Positions 1-8,398 of a stretch of 64,000 nucleotides of DNA are shown here, piece by piece. The translations under genes were made by a program, and so were the position numbers. Source of the stretch: Bacillota bacterium (GTDB lineage Bacteria; Bacillota; Sulfobacillia; Symbiobacteriales; ZC4RG38). Where the stretch lies: contig JAKKUO010000003.1 of assembly GCA_021890795.1 (NCBI GenBank), positions 1 through 64,000 of the forward strand, given 5' to 3'. The first letter of the stretch is position 1, and each line of letters starts with the position of its first letter. The notes under the pieces are model-generated. The model worked only from the letters and a program-made list of their open reading frames with translations, ran no database searches and was not told where the DNA came from.

Positions 1-25
1 TACTCCCGGGCTGTACAGGTGTCAA
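1..25 (-). promoter_or_regulatory. Leftward sigma-A promoter cut by the window edge
   Basis: On the minus strand a perfect TTGACA -35 box lies at 20-25. After a 17-nt spacer the -10 hexamer would begin at position 2, where TA is visible before the sequence ends. It would drive a gene to the left of the window. The context CTTCGTTGACACC also occurs at the ubiD operon promoter (about 46970-46982), apart from its last base. Confidence 0.5.
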
Positions 26-41
26 CGAAGCCGTCGGAGAG

Positions 42-113
42 TTCTTGCCGAGCCCAGCGTTCCTGCCGGGCCCGGAGTTCTGGCCGGGCCCGGCGTGCTG
101 GCCGGGCCCCGGT
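42..113. repeat. 18-bp tandem repeat, four copies
   Basis: Four consecutive 18-mers start at 42, 60, 78 and 96. The middle two contain the self-complementary core CCGGGCCCGG, so each can form a hairpin. The array lies just after the pxpA stop and may work as a terminator, but there is no T-tract. Confidence 0.75.
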
Positions 114-119
114 CGGGCC

Positions 120-887
120 CTACCGCCACCAGGGGGGCGCCAGGTCCACCCCCGCGGCGATAAGCGCCTCCGCCGCGGCCCGGGCCAGGGCCGGAGCCCC
201 GGGGGTGTCGCTGTGGATGCAGAGGGTCCGGGGGCTCAGCCGCAGAAGGCTGCCGTCCACCGCCGCCACCGTCCCCTCCGTCGCCAGCCGCACCGCCCGC
301 CGGGCCACCTCTCCGGGGTCGGTGATGAGGGCCCCGGGCTCGGACCGGGGCACCAGGGTGCCGTCAGGCCGGTAGGCCCGGTCCAGGAAGGCCTCCGCGG
401 CCACCCGGATCCCCATCTCCTCCGCCACCTGGGCCAGGAGGCTCCCCGGCGGGGCGTAGATGAAGAGGTCCGGGTCGTAGGACCGGGCCGCCCGGACCAG
501 GGCGGTCGCGACCTCCTCGTGGACCAGGGCGTCGTGGTAGAGGGCCCCGTGGGGCTTGAGGTGGGAGAGGCCCATCCCCAGGGCCCGGCAGATCCCCCCC
601 AGGGCGCCGAGCTGGTAGAGGGTGTCGGTATAGATCTCCTCCTCGGTGCACCGGAGGTGCCGGCGGCCAAAGCCCACCCGATCCGGGTAGGAGACGTGCG
701 CGCCGACGGAGACCCGCTCCTGCCGGCAGAGGAGAATGGTCCGGTAAAGGTTCAGGGGGTCGCCGGCGTGAAAGCCACAGGCCACGTTGGCCGAGGTGAC
801 CCAGGGGGCGAGTTCCGCATCCTGCCCCCGCTCCCAGACGCCGTAGCTCTCTCCCATGTCGCAGTTGAGGTCGATAACGATACCCAA
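120..887 (-). CDS. pxpA: 5-oxoprolinase subunit A (LamB/YcsF family)
   Basis: This 255-residue protein is full length for the LamB/YcsF family. It opens with the family signature DLNCDMGESYG, followed by ANVACGFHAGDP; HLKPHGALYH lies near residue 110. PxpA works with PxpB and PxpC in ATP-dependent cleavage of 5-oxoproline to glutamate. No pxpB or pxpC is visible here, so this copy is separated from its partners. The start is TTG at 887 behind AAGGACC. It is the last gene of the leftward sugar run, about 100 bp after the PTS gene across a tandem repeat, and may be co-transcribed with it. Confidence 0.9.
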   Translation of the reverse strand: MGIVIDLNCDMGESYGVWERGQDAELAPWVTSANVACGFHAGDPLNLYRTILLCRQERVSVGAHVSYPDRVGFGRRHLRCTEEEIYTDTLYQLGALGGICRALGMGLSHLKPHGALYHDALVHEEVATALVRAARSYDPDLFIYAPPGSLLAQVAEEMGIRVAAEAFLDRAYRPDGTLVPRSEPGALITDPGEVARRAVRLATEGTVAAVDGSLLRLSPRTLCIHSDTPGAPALARAAAEALIAAGVDLAPPWWR

Positions 888-901
888 GGTCCTTCGGCCT
901 G

Positions 902-991
902 CCTTTCCTGTCGCCGCACCGGTGGCGGCTCGCTCCGGATCAACTCCCTTTCCCGTCGCCGCGCCGGTGGCGACCCCCTACGGTTCAACTC
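902..991. repeat. 45-bp tandem repeat, two copies, overlapping a gene end
   Basis: Two similar 45-bp units (902-946 and 947-991) each contain the dyad GTCGCC...GGTGGC and end in CAACTCC. The second copy covers the stop codon of the PTS gene at 985, so the repeat has invaded or generated the last codons of that gene. Confidence 0.75.
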
Positions 992-3081
992 CGATCCCGG
1001 GCCTCCGGCGCCGCCGGCCGGCCCTGATCGCGGAGGACAACCCGCAGGAGGGGGGTGACCCCTGCGGTCACCGGACCCCAGGCCAGGGGCTCGATCCGCT
1101 CCGCTTGCTCCCGGTTGGTCACCAGCACCGGCGTCACCGCCTCTTTCCCGGCAGCCCGGAGCACCGCCCGGTCGAACCGGACCAGGGGGTCACCTGCCCG
1201 GACCCGGTCCCCTTCCCGGACCAGGGGGGTAAACCCCTGCCCCCGGAGCTGGACGGTGTCGATCCCCACGTGGAGGAGGACCTCCACCCCTTCGGGGCTG
1301 ACCAGCCCCACCCCGTGACCGCCGGGGAAGAGGTGGGCCACGGTGCCGGCGCAGGGGGCCACCACCAGTTCCCCCGCGGGCTGAACCGCCACCCCCTCCC
1401 CCACCAGCCCCTGGGCAAAGACCGGGTCCGGCACCTCCTCCAGGGGGACAACGGTACCGGTGACCGGGGCCACCAACACCACCTCCCGGGCAGTCCCTGG
1501 CCCGGGCTCCCGCGGCCCGGACGCCGGCGGGGTCGCGGACCGGGGCGCCCCGGCCGCTTCCCCGAGCGCCCCGGCGGCCTCCCCCCGGAGGAGGCGTTCC
1601 ATCTCCGCCCGGAGCATCTCCGCCCGGCCCCCCACCACCACCTGGAGGGCGCCGCCCCCGAGCCGGACCACCCCAGCGGCGCCGAGGCGCATGAGGGCCC
1701 GGTCGTCGACCCGGTCCGGGTCCGCAACGGTCACCCGGAGCCGGCTCATGCAGGCTTCGAGGGACCGGAGGTTCTCCCGGCCCCCCAGGGCCTGGAGCAC
1801 CGCCGCGGCCAGGTCCGGGGTCACCGGCCCCCGACCGGGCCGGGCACCGCCCGCCCCGGCCTCCCCGGCGCCTGGAGCCGGGGCGGCGGCTGCCGGGGCC
1901 AACTCCCCTGCCGGAGCCAACCCCGCGGTCGGGATCACCCCCACCGCCGGGGCCAGCCCCCCCGCCGGGGCTGGCCCGTCCTCCCCCGGCTCCTGGCCCA
2001 GGACCGGCAACCGGAACCGCCGGATGGCAAACCGGAACAGGGCGTAATAGAGGAAGAAATAGGGCACGCCGATGGCGACGATCCACCAGGGCCGGGTGGC
2101 CAGGGGGTAGTTGATGAGAAACATCGGCGCCGCATACCCCCAGAGCCGGACCCCCAGGGCGTAGGTGAGGGCCTGGGCCAGGCCGGTGAGGAGGATGTGG
2201 ATCGCCCACAGCCCCGGCGCGGCGAAGATGAAGGCAAACTCCACCGGCTCGGTGATCCCGGTGAGGACCGAGGTGAGAAGCCCCGTCACCATCAGCCCGG
2301 TCACCCGGCGCCGGTGGGCCGGCCGGGCGCTGTGGGCGATAGCCAGGGCAATGGCCGGGATGGCGAAGTTGTTGAAGACGAAGAACCCGGACATCAGCTT
2401 GCCCGCGGTGGGGTCGCCGGCGTAGAACCGGGCGATCTCTCCCATCACCGTGGTGCCGGTGGCCGGGTCGACGTAAGAGCCCAACTGGTACTCCACCACG
2501 TTGTTCAAGATGTGGTGGAGCCCCGTGGGCAGGAGGAGCCGGTCCAGGGCCCCGTAGGCAAAGGCCCCCAGGGGACCGGCGGCCGCGACCCAGTGGCCCA
2601 ACCGGGTGACCGCGCCCACCACCTGGGGCCAGACCGCGCCGTAGGCCAACCCCAGGGGGACCCCGGCCAGGGCCGCCAGGGTGGGGACCAGCCGCTTGCC
2701 GGAGAAGAGGCCGAGGAACTCGGGCAGCTGCACCCGGTGGCACCGGTGGAAGAGCCAGGTGGCCACCCCGCCGGCCAGCAGGCCCCCCAGCACCCCGGGG
2801 TTGAGCTGGGCCTCCCCGGCCACCGCCGCCGCCACCCCGGTCATCACCACGTAGCCCGTCCCCGCGGCGATGGCCGCCATCCCGTCGCCCCCGGCAAAGC
2901 CGACGGGCACCGCCAGGGCGAAGAAGAGGGGCAGGAAGTGGAAGACAACGGCCTGGCCGCCCGCGGTCAGCCACCCGAGCCCGGTCAGGAACCCGACGGC
3001 CTGGAGCACCGCGGCGACGGGCAGGAGCACGATGGGCACCATCAGGGTGGCCGCCAGCTTCTGGAAGAAGGCCCGGGACAC
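985..3081 (-). CDS. nagE: PTS sugar transporter IICBA, N-acetylglucosamine/glucose type
   Basis: A single 698-residue chain carries three phosphotransferase domains. The membrane IIC domain (about 1-365, roughly ten hydrophobic segments) is followed by a Pro/Ala/Gly-rich linker. IIB (about 425-500) has its phosphocysteine in EACMSRLR. IIA (about 533-685) has its active histidine in LLHVGIDTV. It would import and phosphorylate a hexose using HPr-phosphate. The GTG start at 3081 follows GGAGGGGTGA and lies three bases after the deacetylase stop. The neighbouring ChbG-like deacetylase and GH4 glycosidase favour an N-acetylglucosamine-type substrate over plain glucose, but specificity is inferred. 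The linker is unusually long and repetitive. Confidence 0.88.
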   Translation of the reverse strand: MSRAFFQKLAATLMVPIVLLPVAAVLQAVGFLTGLGWLTAGGQAVVFHFLPLFFALAVPVGFAGGDGMAAIAAGTGYVVMTGVAAAVAGEAQLNPGVLGGLLAGGVATWLFHRCHRVQLPEFLGLFSGKRLVPTLAALAGVPLGLAYGAVWPQVVGAVTRLGHWVAAAGPLGAFAYGALDRLLLPTGLHHILNNVVEYQLGSYVDPATGTTVMGEIARFYAGDPTAGKLMSGFFVFNNFAIPAIALAIAHSARPAHRRRVTGLMVTGLLTSVLTGITEPVEFAFIFAAPGLWAIHILLTGLAQALTYALGVRLWGYAAPMFLINYPLATRPWWIVAIGVPYFFLYYALFRFAIRRFRLPVLGQEPGEDGPAPAGGLAPAVGVIPTAGLAPAGELAPAAAAPAPGAGEAGAGGARPGRGPVTPDLAAAVLQALGGRENLRSLEACMSRLRVTVADPDRVDDRALMRLGAAGVVRLGGGALQVVVGGRAEMLRAEMERLLRGEAAGALGEAAGAPRSATPPASGPREPGPGTAREVVLVAPVTGTVVPLEEVPDPVFAQGLVGEGVAVQPAGELVVAPCAGTVAHLFPGGHGVGLVSPEGVEVLLHVGIDTVQLRGQGFTPLVREGDRVRAGDPLVRFDRAVLRAAGKEAVTPVLVTNREQAERIEPLAWGPVTAGVTPLLRVVLRDQGRPAAPEARDRS

Positions 3082-3084
3082 CGG

Positions 3085-3909
3085 TCACCCCTCCTCGGCC
3101 AGGTCCCCGTAGTGGCAGAGCTCCACGCCCGCCTCGGCCACCGCCTGCCGGACCTCCGGCGCGGTCAGGTCGTCCAGTTCCTGCTGCCGGGGGGCGATCC
3201 GGCCCGAGAGCCGGCGCAACGTCGCATCCACGTACCCGGGGTGGCAGACCAGCTCCGTCACCCCCGGCGGGGCCTCCCGGATCCACCCCAGGAGCCGGGA
3301 CCGGTCAAAGTCCGCCAGCCAGAGCCGGTTCGGGGACCGGAGGCCGCTCCGGGCGAGGATCTGGCTCGAGGCCGCCAGGTAACGCCGGTAGAGCCAGTGC
3401 CGGGGCCAATCCAGGACCCCCGGCCGCGGCAGGTCCCCGGGGCGGAGGATCCGGATGGCCGGGATGCCGTACCGGACCGCCAGGTCCGCGACGATGCCGG
3501 CCAGATGCGGCAGCCCGTGGACATGATGGTGGCTGTCCAGGTGGGTGGGGAGCCGGCCCACGTACTCGACAAACCGGCGGATCTGGGCCTCCCACTCCCG
3601 GCGAACCTCTTCCGGGCGAACCCGGTACCGGAGCCGCCACAGGCTCTTGACGAACCGGCCGTCCCGCCCCACCAGGGAGGGCACCGCGGCCGGGGGCAGC
3701 ACCGGCGGCCCGGAGGTAAGGTTGAGGTGGAGCCCCACCCCCAGCCGGGGCGCGCCGGCCAGCAGGGCCGCGCACTCCCGGCTCCAGGGCCAGTTCACCA
3801 TGAAGGTGGTGGAGGTGACGATCCCCTCCCGGTGGGCCTTCAGGATCCCCTCGCTCACCGCGGGGCTGAGCCCGAAGTCGTCGGCGTTGACGATCAGCCG
3901 GCGGCGCAC
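3085..3909 (-). CDS. ChbG/YdjC-family carbohydrate deacetylase
   Basis: This 274-residue protein begins with the family metal motif VNADDFGLSPAVSEGI. The second metal histidines are visible in HLDSHHHVHGLP (about residues 123-134). The family removes the acetyl group from N-acetylated sugars such as diacetylchitobiose-6-phosphate before hydrolysis; related HpnK proteins act on hopanoids. Position between a GH4 phospho-glycosidase and a PTS permease supports the sugar role. The GTG start at 3909 follows a GGGAGGGTGAGG site. It is translationally close to nagE (3-bp gap). Confidence 0.88.
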   Translation of the reverse strand: MRRRLIVNADDFGLSPAVSEGILKAHREGIVTSTTFMVNWPWSRECAALLAGAPRLGVGLHLNLTSGPPVLPPAAVPSLVGRDGRFVKSLWRLRYRVRPEEVRREWEAQIRRFVEYVGRLPTHLDSHHHVHGLPHLAGIVADLAVRYGIPAIRILRPGDLPRPGVLDWPRHWLYRRYLAASSQILARSGLRSPNRLWLADFDRSRLLGWIREAPPGVTELVCHPGYVDATLRRLSGRIAPRQQELDDLTAPEVRQAVAEAGVELCHYGDLAEEG

Positions 3910-3969
3910 CGGCCCTCACCCTCCCCTCTCCCCCGTCGTCCCGCCGGCCACCGCCTGGGCGGGGGGTCT

Positions 3970-4042
3970 GCCGGTCCCGGCCACGGACCCGTCCCGGATG
4001 CGGACCGGTTCGGGGCGCCGGGCCGGTTCCAGGCCACGGACC
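3970..4042. repeat. Imperfect 20-bp direct repeat after the GH4 gene
   Basis: Two copies of a GCCGGTYCC...GGCCACGGACC sequence lie at 3970-3989 and 4022-4042. The second runs up to the GH4 stop codon, echoing the repeat that covers the nagE stop. Confidence 0.5.
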
Positions 4043-5331
4043 TATCGGAAAAAGGTCGGGAGGTACGGCCGGTGGGCCGCCAACAGCTCCTCCACCAGCC
4101 GCTCCGCCAGGGGCCGGGAACCCACCAGGGGGTTCAGGGCCATCGCCTCCACGGCCTTCGCCCGGTCCCCCTCCAGGGTGGCGGTGACGTTCAGGGCCTC
4201 GGCCTCCTGGATCTGCCGGATGAGGGCCGCCTCGGGCTCCGGCAGCGGGGTGACGGGCAGGGGCTCCCAGCCCTCGGGCCCCACCAGGGCCGGGAACTGG
4301 GCGGCCCGGCCCGGGGGCAGCCCGCCCAGGTGGCCGGGGTTGCGCTGCTGGATGATGAACCGCTCCCGGCGGCCTGCCACCATCGCCCGAATCACCGCCG
4401 CGGCCAGGTCGCTGTGGGAGGCGTGCCCCCGGTGGAGCCTCAGCCGGGGCCGCTCCGACCGGGCCTCGGCGGCGAAGTGGTCGTAGAGCCGGCGGACGGT
4501 GGTCATCACCTCGTCTGCCCGGGTCCGGCGCCGGCGGCGGAGCCGGGCGACGATGGCGTCCCGGAAGTAGTAGTAGCGCAGGTAGGGATCGGGAATCCGG
4601 CCGTGCTGCTGGATGAGCCGGAGAGTCCCGGTCACCTCCCCCACCGGCAGCCAGCCCACCGGCAGCCACCGGGCGAGCCGCCGGACCCGGGGCAGGAGGT
4701 CCTCCTTCCCGTCCAGCCGGACGCTCTCGATCCACCCCGCGTGGTTGATCCCCCGGTACTCCAGCTCCAGCCGGTGGGGGTCGACCCGGAGCACCCGGGC
4801 CAGCTCCCACTGCACCCCGGTGGGCATGTCGCAGAGGCCGATGAACCGGGCGTCGGGGTAGACCCGGGTGACCGCCTCGGTCACCATCCCCGCGGGGTTG
4901 GTGTAGGAGATGAGCCACGCCTCCGGGGCCAGCCGGCGCATCTCCGCCACCAGGTCCAGCACCACGGGGATCGACCGCCAGGCGAAGGCAAAGCCCCCGG
5001 CGCCCAGGGTCTCCTGGCCCAGCACCCCGTGGCGCAGGGGGATCTTCTCGTCCAGGGACCGGGCCTGAAGCCCCCCGGGCCGGGGCTGGGCGAGGACGAA
5101 CCGGGCCCCGGCCACCGCCTCGGCCCGGTCGGTGGTGTGCCGCACCCGGATCTCCGCCCCCGCGGCCCGGACCAACGCCCGGCCCAGGGCGGCGACGATC
5201 CTCGCCGCCTCCTGGTTCACGTCGTGGAGCACCCACTCCCATCCGGCAAAGAGCTGGGGCTCCGCCAGCAGGGACTGAAGGATGTCCGGGGTGTAGGCGC
5301 TGCCCCCGCCGACGATGGTCAGTTTGGCCAT
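4042..5331 (-). CDS. Family 4 glycoside hydrolase (6-phospho-glycosidase)
   Basis: The 429-residue protein has the GH4 layout. An N-terminal NAD-binding segment LTIVGGGSAYTPDI comes first. SYTNPAG (about residue 140) and the metal-binding C-H motif LCDMPTG/NHAGW follow. GH4 enzymes cleave phosphorylated disaccharides delivered by PTS systems through an NAD+ and Mn2+ dependent redox mechanism. I place the start at the internal ATG 5331, behind GAGGGGGG, rather than eight codons upstream. It is the first gene of the operon with the deacetylase and PTS. Whether the sugar is chitobiose- or cellobiose-phosphate cannot be told from sequence. Confidence 0.88.
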   Translation of the reverse strand: MAKLTIVGGGSAYTPDILQSLLAEPQLFAGWEWVLHDVNQEAARIVAALGRALVRAAGAEIRVRHTTDRAEAVAGARFVLAQPRPGGLQARSLDEKIPLRHGVLGQETLGAGGFAFAWRSIPVVLDLVAEMRRLAPEAWLISYTNPAGMVTEAVTRVYPDARFIGLCDMPTGVQWELARVLRVDPHRLELEYRGINHAGWIESVRLDGKEDLLPRVRRLARWLPVGWLPVGEVTGTLRLIQQHGRIPDPYLRYYYFRDAIVARLRRRRRTRADEVMTTVRRLYDHFAAEARSERPRLRLHRGHASHSDLAAAVIRAMVAGRRERFIIQQRNPGHLGGLPPGRAAQFPALVGPEGWEPLPVTPLPEPEAALIRQIQEAEALNVTATLEGDRAKAVEAMALNPLVGSRPLAERLVEELLAAHRPYLPTFFR

Positions 5332-5709
5332 GGGACGCCCCCCTCGCCCTGGCACCGGTCCGCGGCCACGGCGGCGGCTGCCGCATCCGCCGGTGGCCGG
5401 GTGGCCGGTGTGAGCAGCCAGCCGGGCGGCCGGCCGGCACCGCGGCGGCCCCCGCCCACCGGCAGGTCGCCGGCGCTCCGGAGTCCAACCAGTCAGGATC
5501 TATTCGGCAATGACCCCGGATTTCCTGGGGTTGGGGCAAGGGCAGGGCCGGGGGCTCCGGCTGCAACCCGGCGGCAGGCCCAGGCCGGAACCAGGGAGTG
5601 GGGCCGGGCAGGAATCCGAAGGTTAGGTTCAGCAGGAACCCGGCGGCCGGGGGCGAATGGAGCGTGAAGTCACGTGTGATTTGCTTCTCTTGTTTGATTT
5701 CGAACACGA
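5332..5709. other. Long gap upstream of the sugar operon
   Basis: About 380 bp without a convincing gene. An imperfect dyad with ACCCC/GGGGT arms lies at 5513-5531 and could be an operator for the leftward operon. Around 5655-5730 the sequence turns AT-rich, which suits divergent promoters. I could not define a leftward -35/-10 pair. Confidence 0.4.
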
Positions 5710-5718
5710 TATAAGGTA
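5710..5718 (+). promoter_or_regulatory. Sigma-K-like -10 element TATAAGGTA
   Basis: This matches the sigma-K -10 pattern CATAnnnTA at all fixed positions but the first. It would start transcription about 25 nt before the small secreted peptide gene. No AC dinucleotide is present at the expected -35 distance, so the assignment is weak alone; it gains weight from the 8682 and 17737 sites. Confidence 0.35.
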
Positions 5719-5750
5719 GACGGTGTTGACCGTGAGGGGAAGTGCACCGG

Positions 5751-5897
5751 ATGCGAGGCCGCAGAGGCCTGTTCGCTCTGGCCGTTCTCGTGCCCGTACT
5801 GACCTCTGGCTATGGCCCGTTGGAACGGTCCGAGGCGCTGCCGCCCGCCAGCCCCCTCGACAAGTTGCAGGAACACCGAGACCGGTTCAGCCCCTGA
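5751..5897 (+). CDS. Small putative secreted peptide (48 aa)
   Basis: An ATG at 5751 opens a 48-residue frame ending in TGA at 5895-5897. The N-terminus has two to three arginines, a hydrophobic stretch FALAVLVPVLTSG and then a polar charged tail, which looks like a signal peptide with a roughly 28-residue mature part. GAGGGGAAG lies about 11 nt upstream and a sigma-K-like -10 about 40 nt upstream. I do not recognise a family. It ends 74 bp before the metallo-hydrolase, on the same strand. It could be a chance frame, but signal, RBS and promoter agree. Confidence 0.4.
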   Translation: MRGRRGLFALAVLVPVLTSGYGPLERSEALPPASPLDKLQEHRDRFSP

Positions 5898-5971
5898 GCG
5901 ACCCGGTTTTCACGGGTAGATTTTGGCCCCGGCCCTCCGCCGGGCCGGCGGCCGGCGGGGAGGTGCGACCC

Positions 5972-6778
5972 ATGCGCTTCGCCTGGCACGGCAGCAGTTC
6001 CCACTCCCTGGAGGCCGGCGGGGTGCGGCTGACCGTGGACCCCTGGTTCTCCCCCGCGGGGACCTACGGGCCCTGGTACCGGCCCAATCCCCGGGCCCCT
6101 GGGATGGACGCGTACCTCCGGGACTTCCGCCCGGACTACGTGATCCTCACCCACGGCCACTTCGACCACTTCGACGTGGAGGCCGTCCGCCGGATCGAGG
6201 CGGGCTGCCGGCCTCGGTACATCGCCAGCCGGGAGGCGGTCGCGGTCCTGGTGGAGACCTGCGGCGCGGCGCCCGAGCGGTGCCTCCCCCTGGCCCCCGG
6301 GGAGCGGCTGGCCCTCCCGGGGGGCTGGACGGTCCAGGGCTACCAGGGGGACCACTGGTTCACCGGGCCGGAGGGGGACGCCGCGGCGAGAAAGCTCGCC
6401 CGGCACTACGGGGCGATGCCCTGCGGCGGGCCCATGCTGCAACTCGTCCTGGAAGGGCCTGAGGGGCGGATCTACATCAGCGGCGACACCACCCCGGGCC
6501 CCATCCCGGCCCTCCCCGGCTGCCGGCTGGCGGTGGTCTACATGGGGACCCGGATGCCCCACCCCACCACCCGGGAGGTGAGCACCCCCCTCCCCACCCT
6601 GGACGACGCCCCCCTGGTCCTGGACCGGCTGCGGCCGGAGGTCCTGGCCCCGGTCCACTGGGACTTCCACGAGTGGCTGGAGCCCTTTGACCTCGGAGCC
6701 CTGGAGCGTCTCGCCGCGGCCCGGACCCCGCCGGTGCGGGTGCTCTTCCCGCCTCCCAACACCTGGGTGGCGGTGTGA
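5972..6778 (+). CDS. Metallo-beta-lactamase-fold hydrolase (UlaG-like)
   Basis: The protein has 268 residues when started at ATG 5972, behind GGGGAGGTG; a longer frame upstream lacks an RBS. The metal-binding motif HGHFDHFD sits near residue 58. A further histidine follows in GDHWF, and an aspartate in YISGDTTPG. The fold and motif order resemble the UlaG/YfiK-type branch, whose members hydrolyse lactones, phosphodiesters or related esters. No signal peptide is seen, so it is probably cytoplasmic. The substrate is unknown. The S41 peptidase follows 70 bp downstream on the same strand. Confidence 0.8.
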   Translation: MRFAWHGSSSHSLEAGGVRLTVDPWFSPAGTYGPWYRPNPRAPGMDAYLRDFRPDYVILTHGHFDHFDVEAVRRIEAGCRPRYIASREAVAVLVETCGAAPERCLPLAPGERLALPGGWTVQGYQGDHWFTGPEGDAAARKLARHYGAMPCGGPMLQLVLEGPEGRIYISGDTTPGPIPALPGCRLAVVYMGTRMPHPTTREVSTPLPTLDDAPLVLDRLRPEVLAPVHWDFHEWLEPFDLGALERLAAARTPPVRVLFPPPNTWVAV

Positions 6779-6848
6779 CCGGGGGCCCGGGGCGGCAGCC
6801 GGACCGCTCCTGCGGGCCCGGCAATCGGCATGACGGAGGTGGCGCTGC

Positions 6849-8189
6849 GTGGACTCCTTCCCGACCAGGGACCTGTCCCCCGAGGTCTCCAGGGCCCTCC
6901 TGGAGGCCTGCGCGGAGGGAAAATCGCCGCGGATTCCCGAGTGGCTCGGGGCGTTTTTCCGGGACGAGCCCACCCCCCGGCCGGAGCGGCCCCTCACTCC
7001 GGAGGAGCGCATCCGGGGGCTGGCCACGGTGTGGAGCGAGGCGAAGTACAACTTTGCCTACTGGGACCGGCTCCCCGGCGAGGAGTGGTGGGATGAGCAG
7101 TTTCAGGCGTACATCCCCCTGGTGCTCAAGGCCGCCTCGGACGAGGAATACTGGCGGCTGATGGTGGCCTTCGGGAATCTCCTCCGGGACGGTCACACCC
7201 TGGTGCTGCCCCCGCCCTGGCTGACCGGACAGAAAAGTGTACCGCCCCTGCGCATTATCGCCGTGGAGGGGCGCCCGGTGGTGCTGGAGGGGGAAGGGCT
7301 GCCCCCCGGCACGGAGATCCTGGCCGTCGACGGCCGGCCGGTGGAGGAGGTCCGCCGGGAACTGGCGGCTTCCCTGCCGATGGTGACCGAGCAGTACCGG
7401 GAATGGGCCACCGCCAGTCAGGTCCTCCGGGGCCCCGCCGGCACGGAGGTGCAGGTCCGGGTGCGGCTGCCCGACGGGTCGGAGCAGGAGATGCGGCTCC
7501 GGCGGACCGGCCCCCTGCCGCCCCGGCCACCCCTCGAGGTCCGGGACCTGGGGGACGGCCTCTTCCACGTGGCCGTCAACACCATGTTCACCGACGAGAC
7601 CTGGCAGGCCTTTGACCGCCGGTTCCCGGACTTTGCCGGGGTCCGGGGACTGATCCTGGACCTCCGGTGGAACAACGGGGGCAACTCCCAGGTGGGGTGG
7701 CAGATCCTGGCCCGGCTGATCGAGCGGCCCACCCGGGCCGCCGCGGAGCGGATGCGCTGCTACCTCCCCACCCACCGGGCCTACGGCTTCTCCCAGCGCT
7801 GGGTGGTGGCGGAGCCCGCCACCATTGAGCCCCGGCGGGACCTGCCCACCTTCACCGGCCCGGTGGCCGTGCTCAGCAGCCCCGCGACCGGGAGCGCGGC
7901 GGAGGACTTCCTGGTGGCTTTCCGGGAGAGCCGGCGGGGGCCCATCGTCGGCGGCCCCTCCTGCGGGTCCACAGGCCAGCCGCTGGCGGTGCCCCTCCCC
8001 GGCGGCGGCGCGTTCCTGGTCTGCACCAAGCGGGATACCTTCCCGGACGGCACGCCCTTCGTGGGGTACGGGATCCAGCCCGACATCCCCGCGGCCCTGA
8101 CCATCGCCGGGCTGGCCGCCGGCCGGGACGAGGTGCTGGAGCGGGCGGTGGAGGCCATCCGGGCCCGGCTGGAGCCGGTCCGGCCCTGA
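6849..8189 (+). CDS. S41-family (C-terminal-processing-like) peptidase
   Basis: A 446-residue protein starts with GTG at 6849, eight bases after GGAGGT. The N-terminal half is a helical and PDZ-like region (GTEILAVDGRPV, about 155-170). The C-terminal half is the S41 core: DLRWNNGGNS near residue 275, then TGSAAEDFLVAFR (about 350), where the serine is the likely nucleophile, and the conserved GPSCGSTGQP. There is no signal peptide, so it resembles cytoplasmic tricorn-type S41 enzymes more than the secreted CtpA type. It ends at a tandem repeat and strong terminator. Confidence 0.82.
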   Translation: MDSFPTRDLSPEVSRALLEACAEGKSPRIPEWLGAFFRDEPTPRPERPLTPEERIRGLATVWSEAKYNFAYWDRLPGEEWWDEQFQAYIPLVLKAASDEEYWRLMVAFGNLLRDGHTLVLPPPWLTGQKSVPPLRIIAVEGRPVVLEGEGLPPGTEILAVDGRPVEEVRRELAASLPMVTEQYREWATASQVLRGPAGTEVQVRVRLPDGSEQEMRLRRTGPLPPRPPLEVRDLGDGLFHVAVNTMFTDETWQAFDRRFPDFAGVRGLILDLRWNNGGNSQVGWQILARLIERPTRAAAERMRCYLPTHRAYGFSQRWVVAEPATIEPRRDLPTFTGPVAVLSSPATGSAAEDFLVAFRESRRGPIVGGPSCGSTGQPLAVPLPGGGAFLVCTKRDTFPDGTPFVGYGIQPDIPAALTIAGLAAGRDEVLERAVEAIRARLEPVRP

Positions 8190-8213
8190 AGCGGAAGGGC
8201 CACGGATGGATGG

Positions 8214-8263
8214 AGGCGGCCCAGCGACGAATCGATGCAGGCGGCCCGGCCACGAATCGATCG
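8214..8263. repeat. 25-bp tandem repeat, two full copies plus a fragment
   Basis: Units at 8214-8238 and 8239-8263 share AGGCGGCCC and ACGAATCGAT. A third AGGCGGCC at 8264 leads directly into the terminator stem. The repeat appears to have grown from the terminator's own left arm. Confidence 0.8.
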
Positions 8264-8264
8264 A

Positions 8265-8296
8265 GGCGGCCGGCTCCCTGGCGGGAGCCGGCCGCC
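8265..8296 (+). terminator. Terminator of the S41 peptidase gene
   Basis: A perfect 14-bp stem (8265-8278 with 8283-8296) closes a TGGC loop and is followed by TTGCCTT. The T-tract is short, as usual in this window. Confidence 0.7.
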
Positions 8297-8398
8297 TTGC
8301 CTTCGGACAGGGGATGTTCCGGAGCCGGGAGCCCGGGCGTGGGCCGGCGGCCCGGTCGCTCAGCCGGCCGCCCGGTGGATCGCCCGGGGCACCGGAGG

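Noticed and set aside
856-5667. A 1603-codon plus-strand open frame
   Set aside because: It is antisense to four well-recognised genes and is Pro/Gly/Arg-rich, a result of GC-rich codon use leaving few stops on the opposite strand.
5670-5876. A 68-codon minus-strand frame upstream of the sugar operon
   Set aside because: It covers the AT-rich divergent promoter region and lacks an RBS; the plus-strand 48-aa frame has better support.
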